Shown here one piece after another: positions 1 through 6,572 of a stretch of 9,997 nt of DNA (positions are counted from its first letter, which is position 1; each line of letters begins with the position of its first letter). Source of the DNA: Bacillota bacterium. Lineage in GTDB: Bacteria; Bacillota; Clostridia; Christensenellales; SZUA-584. The notes beneath the pieces are model-generated. The model had not been told where the DNA came from and ran no database searches. It saw only the letters and a list, made by a program, of their open reading frames with translations. The stretch spans positions 1 through 9,997 of the forward strand of contig JAEZNC010000262.1 in assembly GCA_023441905.1 (NCBI GenBank). The letters run 5' to 3'. The position numbers were made by a program, and so were the translations under genes.

Positions 1-60
1 ACCATGTTTTGGCCCTTTGGCCACGTATACCATTTCTTCCACTTCTCTGGAACACTGCAT
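1..60 (-). CDS. 5' end of an unrecognised leftward gene (partial)
   Basis: Only the first 20 codons are in the window, beginning at the ATG at 58-60 and reading leftward as MQCSREVEEMVYVAKGPKHG. The start is well supported: an AGGAGG ribosome binding site lies at 69-74 with 8 bases of spacing, and a promoter with a perfect -10 sits further upstream at 118-146. The visible N-terminus has no signal peptide, so the product is probably cytosolic. I do not recognise the family. It is divergent from spoIIE and shares about 290 bp of intergenic DNA with it. Confidence 0.6.
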   Translation of the reverse strand, partial: MQCSREVEEMVYVAKGPKHG

Positions 61-117
61 AGACTAAACCTCCTGATAGAATTAGAAACTGTGTATATCC
101 ATTGATAATTATTTAAC

Positions 118-146
118 ATTATATCAGCAATCCTTCGCAAAGCCAA
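118..146 (-). promoter_or_regulatory. Sigma-A promoter for the leftward gene at 1-60
   Basis: On the minus strand, TTGGCT (141-146) is followed after exactly 17 bases by a perfect TATAAT (118-123). The -35 matches the consensus at 4 of 6 positions. It lies about 58 bases upstream of the ATG, giving a short AT-rich leader that ends in the AGGAGG site. Confidence 0.6.
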
Positions 147-188
147 TAATCAAATCTGTCTATGAAATGAAATAATCGGGAACATAAT

Positions 189-267
189 GCAAATTATTTA
201 TTATACGCAAAATGTGCAAATTTTATACCCTAAGCCGCAAATAAAATCTTTGATTATCGGCAAATTA
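189..267 (+). promoter_or_regulatory. Iterated GCAAA(T/A) motifs upstream of spoIIE
   Basis: GCAAA followed by A or T occurs at 189, 207, 216, 237 and 260, and another GCAAA is at 137. Three copies extend to GCAAATT (189, 216, 260). The spacings are 18, 9, 21 and 23 bases, so several are near multiples of a helical turn. The block sits between the two divergent promoters and could be an array of operator half-sites. AT-rich DNA also produces such words by chance, and no regulator can be named. Confidence 0.3.
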
Positions 268-288
268 TCTGAGCCTGTGGCGCGCAGA

Positions 289-321
289 CCGACAATGTTT
301 ATCAACACACCTGCTTATAAT
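289..321 (+). promoter_or_regulatory. Candidate spoIIE promoter, Spo0A-type wide spacing
   Basis: A perfect -10 TATAAT lies at 316-321. No -35 is found at the usual 17 bases. CCGACA at 289-294 is a plausible -35 at 21 bases, and read as ACCGACA (288-294) it also matches 5 of 7 positions of the 0A box TTCGACA. In Bacillus subtilis, the Spo0A-activated sigma-A promoters of spoIIE and spoIIG have this unusually wide 21-22 bp spacing with a 0A box over the -35. The Spo0A assignment is inference by analogy. Confidence 0.45.
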
Positions 322-342
322 GAATCATACTAACCAAAACCG

Positions 343-348
343 AAGGAG
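343..348 (+). promoter_or_regulatory. Ribosome binding site that fixes the spoIIE start
   Basis: AAGGAG at 343-348 lies 8 bases before the TTG at 357-359. The in-frame GTG at 348-350 overlaps this site and so cannot be the start it serves. The TTG at 357 is therefore preferred. Confidence 0.75.
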
Positions 349-356
349 TGATCATA

Positions 357-2672
357 TTGGCGACCGACGCCTCAGTCAGCGAGCCGGAGCGTTCCGGCTT
401 TTTTAACCGGCACGACACAATCATAAAAAAGGCCGTCACGGCCGCTGCGCTGCTGGCCTTCGGCTTCCTGATGGGCCGTATACGGCTGATCGGCGGCATA
501 TCGCCATTCGGGCCCGCTTTGGTGGCCGCGTGCTTTTTAACGAGGCGCAATCAGTCGCTTTTCTGTGCGACGGGTGCCATTCTCGGTGCGCTGCTTGTTC
601 AAGGGGACGCGTTGTATATCGTATCGGTGGTGCTCGGTATCTGCGCCGCGCTGCTGATTGTGGGACAAGCCCATATGCGGCGATGGGTGGCGGTGCTGGT
701 CACATCCTGCGCATACGTTGTGGCTGCGGCTGTTTTTAAAACGGCTGAGCTTGCGGTCTATATGAGGGCGGTGCTCGAGTGCATGGTGTCGCTGCTGATG
801 ATCTATGTGTTCAGCACGCTGATTCATATGTCAGTGAATCCGGCAAAGCGCACGCTTTTTTCGGTTGAGGAAACAATATGCCTTGCACTCGGCGCACTCG
901 TTTTCGTCTGTATGTTCGGCCCGCTCAACGTCAAAGGCGTTTATATCGCGAGTATCGTGGCACAGCTGGTTGTGCTTGGCATGGCTTATACGGGCGGCGC
1001 GTCGTTCGGGGCCGGTGTGGGGCTCGCGCTTGGCATGGCGCTTTGCTTTGGTATTTCCGCCAATGTCACGATGATCGGCATGCTCGGTATTGCCGGTATG
1101 CTGGGCGGTACGCTGCGCAAACTGAAAAAGCCCGGTGTCGCGTTTTCGTATATTTTAACCGTGCTGCTTTTTTTAATCGCGTTTTTTAATCAGGTTGTCT
1201 GGCCGATGGTGCTGATTGAGACGGGGATGGCCGTATTGATTTTTACTCTGCTGCCGAAAAAGCTGCTCAGGTTTATCGGGCGGTATATCGATATCAAGAC
1301 GCGGCGCGAGTTTGAATACCGCATGCATACGCGCCGCTTTAAGGAACTGACGGTGGGACGGCTTCAGGAGGTATCGGAGGTTTTTTTGCAGACGGGTGAT
1401 ATGTTTGCAAGAGAAGCCGAAGCCAAAATCCACGGCAATATGCAGATATCCGGTGTGCTGTCTATTGTGGCAGACAGCACCTGTAAAGACTGCGTGTTCA
1501 AAAAGAGCTGCTGGGACAAGGAATTTTTAAATACCTACAACGTATTCAGCAGGCTGTTTATGGCTTTTGAAAAGAACGGCTATCTAGATGAAACGCATAT
1601 CGACGCCGTGTTTGCAAAGAAATGCTACAACGTGAAGGGAATACTGACTACGGCGGAGAGCATGTTTGCTTCGTATCTGCTGAGCCTTAAATGGCAGAAG
1701 AAGATCGACCAGTCGCGCCTGATCACGGGCAAACAGCTCAAAGGCGTGGCCAAGGTGGTGGCCGATATCGGCCGCGAGGTGGAGACGGGTTTTCAGTTCT
1801 TGGAGCATGTGGAGGAAAAAGTGGCGGCGGCGCTCGATGCGGCAAACTGCCGCGTGAAGGAGGTCTGCGCGGAGAGTCTTGGCGGCAGCGTGGCCGTGGG
1901 TGTGAAAATGAAGGGCAGCGGCGGTGAGAGCGGAATCAATCTTGAGAGCGTGGTGAGCGGCGCGTGCGGTGTGCGCATGCAAAAAGCGTCCGTCACGCCG
2001 TGCGGCGCGGGCGCTTACAGCCTCATACGGTTTGAACAGGCCAAGCGCTATCAAACGCAAACGGGCATCGCCAAGCTCACGAAGGCCGACGTATCGGGCG
2101 ACAGCCATGTGGCCGTGCCGCTTAAGGACGGACGGTTTCTGCTGATGCTTTGTGACGGCATGGGCAGCGGCGAAGCGGCCTGCCGCGAAAGCACCGCCGC
2201 GGTGTCGCTGGTGGAAAATTTCTTTAAAGCGGGCTTTGACGATGCGGTGATTTTCGACACCATCAACCGGCTGCTGCAGCTTAAAGGCAGCGATGAGGTG
2301 TTTACCACGGTGGATTTGTGTGTGATCGATTTAAAATCGGGCAGTGCGCGGTTTACGAAGATCGGAGCGGAGAGCTCGTATCTGGTCAACAGCGAAGGAT
2401 TGATGGAGGTGTCGCCCGGGTCGCTGCCGATGGGGATTATCGATGAGGTGAAGCCGGTGAGCGCGGTGCATACGCTCAGCGCTGGCGATATGATCGTGAT
2501 GATGAGCGACGGCGTTGCCGACGAAATTCAAGGGGATGCCGTGGAGTGGTTCTCCGACATCGATCTGACGGACGCGCAGAGTGCCGCCGATGCCATCATC
2601 GACAAGGCACTGAACGGGCAGCCCCCGCGTGACGACATGACTGTGATGGTCACGCGCCTGATCAGGGAATAA
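357..2672 (+). CDS. spoIIE: Stage II sporulation protein E (membrane PP2C phosphatase)
   Basis: SpoIIE localises to the polar septum during sporulation and dephosphorylates SpoIIAA, which releases sigma-F in the forespore. From the TTG start the product is 771 residues, a little shorter than the 827 of B. subtilis. Residues 20-305 are strongly hydrophobic with many membrane segments. SFFNR-like residues just before them match the family N-terminus (here SGFFNR, residues 13-18). The central region (305-560) has a C-x2-C-x5-CW motif at Cys376, 379 and 385, which I recall as a feature of the family. The PP2C domain spans about 565-771, with metal-binding aspartates in LCDGMGSG (Asp600), MSDGVAD (Asp718) and PPRDDMT (Asp759/760). 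All key residues look intact. The gene stands alone between a divergent gene and a gap with a terminator. A terminator-like hairpin lies inside its first codons. Confidence 0.96.
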   Translation: MATDASVSEPERSGFFNRHDTIIKKAVTAAALLAFGFLMGRIRLIGGISPFGPALVAACFLTRRNQSLFCATGAILGALLVQGDALYIVSVVLGICAALLIVGQAHMRRWVAVLVTSCAYVVAAAVFKTAELAVYMRAVLECMVSLLMIYVFSTLIHMSVNPAKRTLFSVEETICLALGALVFVCMFGPLNVKGVYIASIVAQLVVLGMAYTGGASFGAGVGLALGMALCFGISANVTMIGMLGIAGMLGGTLRKLKKPGVAFSYILTVLLFLIAFFNQVVWPMVLIETGMAVLIFTLLPKKLLRFIGRYIDIKTRREFEYRMHTRRFKELTVGRLQEVSEVFLQTGDMFAREAEAKIHGNMQISGVLSIVADSTCKDCVFKKSCWDKEFLNTYNVFSRLFMAFEKNGYLDETHIDAVFAKKCYNVKGILTTAESMFASYLLSLKWQKKIDQSRLITGKQLKGVAKVVADIGREVETGFQFLEHVEEKVAAALDAANCRVKEVCAESLGGSVAVGVKMKGSGGESGINLESVVSGACGVRMQKASVTPCGAGAYSLIRFEQAKRYQTQTGIAKLTKADVSGDSHVAVPLKDGRFLLMLCDGMGSGEAACRESTAAVSLVENFFKAGFDDAVIFDTINRLLQLKGSDEVFTTVDLCVIDLKSGSARFTKIGAESSYLVNSEGLMEVSPGSLPMGIIDEVKPVSAVHTLSAGDMIVMMSDGVADEIQGDAVEWFSDIDLTDAQSAADAIIDKALNGQPPRDDMTVMVTRLIRE
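382..404 (+). terminator. Terminator-shaped hairpin inside the spoIIE start
   Basis: AGCCGGA (382-388), a 4-base loop, TCCGGCT (393-399) and a run of six T ending at 404 make a textbook intrinsic terminator. It begins 25 bases after the first base of the TTG start, within codons 9-16, so it overlaps true coding DNA. The FFNR residues it encodes match the SpoIIE family, so this is not simply leader sequence with the start mis-set. Function as an attenuator is inference. Confidence 0.5.
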
Positions 2673-2815
2673 GCGCGGATTTTTGACATATGAGAATGAC
2701 AACTAAGCCGGAACGGTTTTGAGCTGTCTTCTGTCCCCCGATAGGAATGTCGTAATGGGCGTGAATATGAGTTTTTAACATAAGGGACCAAGATAAGAGG
2801 TTTTTTTCACTTCAG

Positions 2816-2838
2816 GAGCCTTTCCAAGGCTCTTCTTT
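2816..2838 (+). terminator. Probable spoIIE terminator
   Basis: GAGCCTT (2816-2822), the 3-base loop TCC, and AAGGCTC (2826-2832) form a perfect 7-bp stem, followed by the modest T-rich tract TTCTTT. It lies about 145 bases after the spoIIE stop. The minus-strand reading has no U-run directly after the stem, so rightward use is preferred. Confidence 0.5.
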
Positions 2839-2995
2839 AGTTACAGGTGTAAGATATTAAAATGTTACTACAAGCATATTAAAAATGTATTTATATGTCA
2901 GGGAAAAATGAGGGATTTTACGCCATTGTCATAGAATAAGTGAAATTATAAAAGGTTTTTGTTTTCTGCTTCGTATTTTCGGGTAATTATGACGT
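2839..2995. other. AT-rich leader region, no gene seen
   Basis: The gap from 2673 to 3009 contains no open frame with a start and ribosome binding site. Apart from the terminator, it is AT-rich sequence leading to the SpoIID-domain gene. TTGTCA (2926-2931) and TATAAA (2947-2952) could be promoter elements, but the 15-base spacing is short. CATAGAATA at 2930-2938 fits a sigma-K -10 shape, but no -35 is seen. I cannot assign a promoter firmly. Confidence 0.4.
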
Positions 2996-3009
2996 GAGGT
3001 GACAGGCGA

Positions 3010-5643
3010 TTGATGACATCATTGCAGAAGACATTAAAACGAATACTGGCGCTGCTAATCGTGGCGATTCTTGGCGTGGGTGTGCTTGCGGCGCATTTTG
3101 ACACGGCACAGGCGGCGGATCTTTCCGTTGTCCGAATTAAGCTCTCTATAGGAACCCCTACTGCATTCAGCTTTTCGCTGAGCGGTAATTATGGCATCGA
3201 GGGCGACGCGGGCAAAAACCTCGGGCCCGGCTCGTACACGGTGAAAGCGGAAGGCGGCACACTCAATCTTTACATGGGCAATGCGCGTGTTGGCACGGGC
3301 AGCTCGATCAAGATTGTTGAAAAGCAGCCGAATGCGGGCACCTATAACTATGCCACAATCAAGACAACAACGTACGGCACAAACAACTACCGCGGCAATT
3401 TCGAGTTTCGCTTGAGCGGCAGCACGATTGTGCTGATCAATCATATTTACCTTGAAACGTATCTTTACGGCGTGGTGCCGCACGAGATGAGCAACTCATG
3501 GCCGCTTGAAGCGCTCAAAACGCAGGCAGTCGCGGCCAGAACATACGCAATACGCTATATGGGCGGCGGCACATACGACATGGTGGATACCCCGACGAAT
3601 CAAGCTTATAAGGGCTACAATCCCGCGCACAACAACGCGATTCGGGCGGTGGACGAAACGGCGAAGCAGGTGCTCAAGAGCGGCGGTCAGCTGGTGCAGA
3701 CCTATTACACGGCGTCGAACGGCGGCAGCGCGGATATTCCGCAGCACGTTTGGTCTTCAAGCGCACCGTTGCTGCCATACCATGTGGTGCAGGCCGACCC
3801 ATATGATGTGCAGAATACATGGAGCGAGCAGGAGGTGCTGATTTTCCCCAAAAACGGCGCTGCTGTGGTGTATCAGTCCATGAAAGAGGGTAAAATGGTG
3901 GCCGGTTCGGGCACGTACAGCGCCAACGCGGAACGGTATTTCAAGATTTCGGCGCTGAGTGCCGTTGCGGCAAAAGGATATATCGCGGGCGTAACGAGCG
4001 ATATTACCATAGCGGGCATCAGCCGCATCATTCCGCACACCTATGAGGGCAACCACGGTCTGCCTGATGCGTCAGGCGCAAGCAACTGCATCGTCTATCA
4101 AAAGGCCGATGTGACCATGACGGTGCTCGCAAACCGTCGCGCCACGCCCGAAGAGGAAACAGCCACAGGGCAAGGGCTCATCCAGGAGCCTGTATCGGTG
4201 ACGTTTACGATTGATATGCACCAGTTCGATCAGTCCGGCGGGCTGTATCAGGCCTTTGCCAACACAAGCCTGCGGCTTTTCGCGGTGGAGGAAACGGCCG
4301 ACAGCTGGAACATCTACCAGCGGCGGTACGGCCACGGCGTGGGCATGAGCCAGCGCGGCGCTCAGACGCGCGCAAAAGCAGGGCACACCTATCAGCAGAT
4401 ACTCGCGTTCTATTTTCCGAATACGGTGCTCGAAACGATGAACATTCAGCCTCCGGTGCTTGAAGCGCCGTCGGGATCGGCGGATACCGCCAATGCCACA
4501 GTGGTCAACTGCACCAATTACGTGAACGTGAGAAGCACACCGAGCACGCAGTACCCTGCCATCGGCAAGGCGTTTGCCGGGTCGCGCATTACGGTGACCC
4601 AGCAGGACGCGGCGGCAGGCTGGCACAAGATCAGTTTCGGAGGCATTGAGGCATACATTGCGACGCAGTACGTTCAGATTGACGCAGCGGCACCCACACC
4701 CGCGCCGGAGCCGCCGCCCACGGAAACATCTGTGCCCACGGATCCCCCGATGCCGGTGCCCACGCCGGAGCCGCTGCCCACGCCTTCAAAGCCCGCGATT
4801 GCGCAGACCGGTACGGTATCGGCGAGCGAGGTATATATACGCAGCGGGCCGGGCACATCGTACACGAGGCTGGGCGCATACAAAAGGGGAGACAGCGTCG
4901 AGATTGTTGAAGCGGGGCAGGCCAAAGGCTGGCATACGATATGGTATCAGAACACCGTCGCCTATGTATACGCCGATTATGTGAAACTGCCGTCGCAGCA
5001 GACCATCGCGGCCAAAGGCGTGATCACCGCGTCGGTGCTCAATGTCCGCAGCGGGCCGGGTACGTCTTACGCGAAGGTGGCCACTTTGGGCAAAGGCGCC
5101 AAGGTGGATATACTCACCGTGAAAGCCGCCGCCGACTGGCATAAGATTCTCCACAACGGCAGCGCGGCTTATGTGAGCGCGAGTTATGTGAAGATTGACG
5201 GAGCCGGCGAGAGTACAGGTGGAAATACGGGCGGCAATACAGGAGGCAATGTCGGCAGCCCGGCGGCAAGTTATGCCACGGTCAACGCGAGCCGGCTCAA
5301 TTTCCGCAAAGCGGCAAGCGACAGCGGCGCGGTCATCACCACATTGACCCGGGGCGCTGTGGTGCAGGTGCTTGAACCGGGCGGCACATGGACGAAGGTG
5401 AAATACGGCGGCAACGAGGGCTACATGGCCACGGCGTATCTCAAGGTGTCTACGGCAACGTACGGCACCATTACGGCAGGCGAGCTCAACGTGCGCAGCA
5501 AAGCTTCCATCACGTCGACGGTGCTCGGAAAGCTCCGCAAGGGCGACGTGGTGGAGATATCGTCGAAGGGCGGATCGTGGCACAAAATAAAATACAAGTC
5601 GTCTGTCGCGTATGTTTATGCAGCTTATGTGAAGGTGATTTGA
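3010..5643 (+). CDS. Secreted SpoIID/LytB-domain protein with five SH3b repeats
   Basis: SpoIID domains cut peptidoglycan glycan strands (lytic transglycosylase) or enhance amidases during engulfment and cell separation. The 877-residue product begins with a signal peptide: a basic start, a hydrophobic core at 12-28 and likely cleavage at AQA-AD near residue 35. The SpoIID domain (about 120-480) includes LETYLYGVVPHEM with the likely catalytic Glu159, SWPLEALKTQAVAARTYA and GHGVGMSQRGA near 441. Bacterial SH3 repeats follow at about 495-557, 599-662, 669-730, 756-815 and 818-877, with NVRS or similar cores. The linkers are a Pro/Thr-rich one (558-597) and a GGNT repeat (733-752). Canonical SpoIID is about 340 residues without SH3 repeats, so this is a wall-binding paralogue rather than SpoIID itself. 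GAGGTGA at 2996-3002 suits the TTG at 3010; the adjacent ATG at 3013 is also possible. Confidence 0.9.
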   Translation: MMTSLQKTLKRILALLIVAILGVGVLAAHFDTAQAADLSVVRIKLSIGTPTAFSFSLSGNYGIEGDAGKNLGPGSYTVKAEGGTLNLYMGNARVGTGSSIKIVEKQPNAGTYNYATIKTTTYGTNNYRGNFEFRLSGSTIVLINHIYLETYLYGVVPHEMSNSWPLEALKTQAVAARTYAIRYMGGGTYDMVDTPTNQAYKGYNPAHNNAIRAVDETAKQVLKSGGQLVQTYYTASNGGSADIPQHVWSSSAPLLPYHVVQADPYDVQNTWSEQEVLIFPKNGAAVVYQSMKEGKMVAGSGTYSANAERYFKISALSAVAAKGYIAGVTSDITIAGISRIIPHTYEGNHGLPDASGASNCIVYQKADVTMTVLANRRATPEEETATGQGLIQEPVSVTFTIDMHQFDQSGGLYQAFANTSLRLFAVEETADSWNIYQRRYGHGVGMSQRGAQTRAKAGHTYQQILAFYFPNTVLETMNIQPPVLEAPSGSADTANATVVNCTNYVNVRSTPSTQYPAIGKAFAGSRITVTQQDAAAGWHKISFGGIEAYIATQYVQIDAAAPTPAPEPPPTETSVPTDPPMPVPTPEPLPTPSKPAIAQTGTVSASEVYIRSGPGTSYTRLGAYKRGDSVEIVEAGQAKGWHTIWYQNTVAYVYADYVKLPSQQTIAAKGVITASVLNVRSGPGTSYAKVATLGKGAKVDILTVKAAADWHKILHNGSAAYVSASYVKIDGAGESTGGNTGGNTGGNVGSPAASYATVNASRLNFRKAASDSGAVITTLTRGAVVQVLEPGGTWTKVKYGGNEGYMATAYLKVSTATYGTITAGELNVRSKASITSTVLGKLRKGDVVEISSKGGSWHKIKYKSSVAYVYAAYVKVI

Positions 5644-5653
5644 GGCAGACTGG

Positions 5654-5681
5654 AAAGGGCGCGAAAAAGCGCCCTTTTTTT
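5654..5681 (+). terminator. Strong terminator after the SpoIID-domain gene
   Basis: GGGCGC (5657-5662), loop GAAAAA, GCGCCC (5669-5674) and then seven T. The flanking AAA/TTT can extend the stem. It starts about ten bases after the stop codon. Confidence 0.92.
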
Positions 5682-5708
5682 GTTTGAACGCAGGCATGGC
5701 TCAAAAGG

Positions 5709-5830
5709 TTATCCACAATTCGTGAGATGCGCGGCACCTGCGCTACAAAGCCGAAAAACCACGAAAATTATTTCGCTGAGGCCAGTTATCCACCAAAAAA
5801 CCGGGGTTATCCACATAGTTTGGTGGATAA
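5709..5830. other. Cluster of four DnaA-box-like 9-mers
   Basis: TTATCCACA, the DnaA-box consensus, occurs exactly at 5709-5717 and 5807-5815. One-mismatch copies TTATCCACC lie at 5786-5794 (plus) and 5822-5830 (minus strand). The last two exact and near-exact copies face each other in a perfect 10-bp inverted repeat, GGTTATCCAC (5805-5814) with GTGGATAACC (5823-5832), separated by 8 bases. AT-rich sequence follows at 5850-5880. The cluster lies just past the terminator of one gene and far from the 3' end of the convergent gene, so it is not an obvious promoter region. A DnaA-titration cluster or an origin-like site fits best; no dnaA or dnaN is in view. Confidence 0.6.
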
Positions 5831-6163
5831 CCTGTCTGATTCATGCGCAATGATGAACGATTTATAATTATTCTAAACTCAACACTGTGCGGGCAAAAAG
5901 GACGAAATTCAAGGGTATTTATACTTTTCTGACGCCTTTTGGCTAATTGCATAGTGAACAAAAAGGACGATTATAAAGGGAATTCTCTATCGGACCAAAC
6001 AGATATTCGCGCTGTTCGATTGCCATTCGCAAAGCGAGAAATGAATAATAATACATTTGATATTGCCCGATGCACAGCGCGCCCAATAGGTCATGTGATG
6101 AGTGGTTTGAGTAAGTTATGTTTATCATAATCTGCCGTTTCATTCATCACGGCGATCTAAGAC
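5831..6163. other. AT-rich intergenic DNA without a credible gene
   Basis: Short open frames of 63-72 codons exist on both strands here, but none has a ribosome binding site, a recognisable motif or coding-like composition. The only structure I see is the 12-bp direct repeat at 5894-5970. The stretch may contain decayed sequence. Confidence 0.5.
5894..5970 (+). repeat. 12-bp direct repeat pair
   Basis: CAAAAAGGACGA occurs at 5894-5905 and again at 5959-5970, 65 bases apart. The similarity continues weakly downstream (AA or TT, AA, then GGG). The function is unknown; it may be a remnant of a duplication. Confidence 0.55.
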
Positions 6164-6285
6164 AAGGCTTATCCTCGAGGAGAAGCTGTCGCCGACAGGC
6201 GACTGATGAGGTGTTCGTATTGACAGCTATATATTGAACCTCATCCGGCGCTGCGCACCACCTTCTCCTCGCGGAGAAGGCCAGC
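6164..6285. repeat. Palindromic intergenic repeat, copy A
   Basis: A nested inverted repeat. CGAGGAGAAG (6176-6185) pairs with CTTCTCCTCG (6262-6271), and GATGAGG (6205-6211) pairs with CCTCATC (6239-6245). Small hairpins lie inside: GTCGCC/GGCGAC at 6188-6203 and CCTTCTCC/GGAGAAGG at 6261-6280. The words resemble palindromic intergenic repeats common in clostridial genomes. Its core 6205-6268 recurs at 6467-6532. It is probably a small non-autonomous element or REP-like unit. Confidence 0.65.
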
Positions 6286-6305
6286 TTGATGAAAAAAACC
6301 CAACC

Positions 6306-6430
6306 TGTCATGCATTCCACTGCGTAGTGAGGAGCGAAGCGACGTGACTATGACGTGGAACGCATCTATCCCATCGTAAAACGCTTTAAACATGGGATTC
6401 TTCAGTCGCTTACGCTCCTTCAGAATGACA
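6306..6430. repeat. Second intergenic repeat type with inverted ends
   Basis: TGTCAT (6306-6311) and ATGACA (6425-6430) are terminal inverted repeats. Inside, GCATTCCAC (6312-6320) pairs with GTGGAACGC (6355-6363) with one mismatch, and GGAGCGAAGCGAC (6331-6343) pairs with GTCGCTTACGCTCC (6405-6418) with a one-base bulge. At about 125 bp with no open frame, it looks MITE-like. Confidence 0.55.
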
Positions 6431-6466
6431 GTGACATTGTGATGCGGTTGATAACGACAGAAGGAA

Positions 6467-6532
6467 GATGAGGTGTTCGTGTTTAACAGCCTTTTAATGA
6501 CACCTCATCCGGTGCTTCACACCACCTTCTTT
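6467..6532. repeat. Palindromic intergenic repeat, copy B (shorter)
   Basis: An imperfect direct copy of 6205-6268. GATGAGGTGTTCGT is shared at the left end and CCTCATCCGG, then CACCACCTTCT, at the right, while the middle has diverged. It keeps a perfect 9-bp inverted repeat, GATGAGGTG (6467-6475) with CACCTCATC (6501-6509). The outer CTTCTCC hairpin arms of copy A are missing. Confidence 0.65.
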
Positions 6533-6534
6533 AC

Positions 6535-6565
6535 ACAAAAAAAGCGGAGCTTTTCAGCTCCGCTT
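6535..6565 (-). terminator. Terminator of the S-layer-like gene
   Basis: Read leftward, AAGCGGAGC (6557-6565), a 6-base loop and GCTCCGCTT (6542-6550) are followed by a T-run that appears as A's at 6537-6543 on the plus strand. It lies seven bases past the stop codon. Confidence 0.92.
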
Positions 6566-6572
6566 ATGCGTT

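Noticed and set aside
348..350. GTG at 348 as the spoIIE start
   Set aside because: It overlaps the AAGGAG ribosome binding site. The TTG at 357 is correctly spaced from that site.
2683..2688. Perfect TTGACA just after the spoIIE stop
   Set aside because: No -10-like hexamer is found 16-18 bases downstream, and no gene follows closely.
4786..5697. 303-codon open frame on the minus strand
   Set aside because: It is antisense to the SH3b repeats, with His/Arg-rich composition and no motif, and it would run through the terminator.
5743..6143. Three short open frames of 63-72 codons in the convergent intergenic region
   Set aside because: None has a ribosome binding site or recognisable motif, and one of them reads through the DnaA-box cluster.
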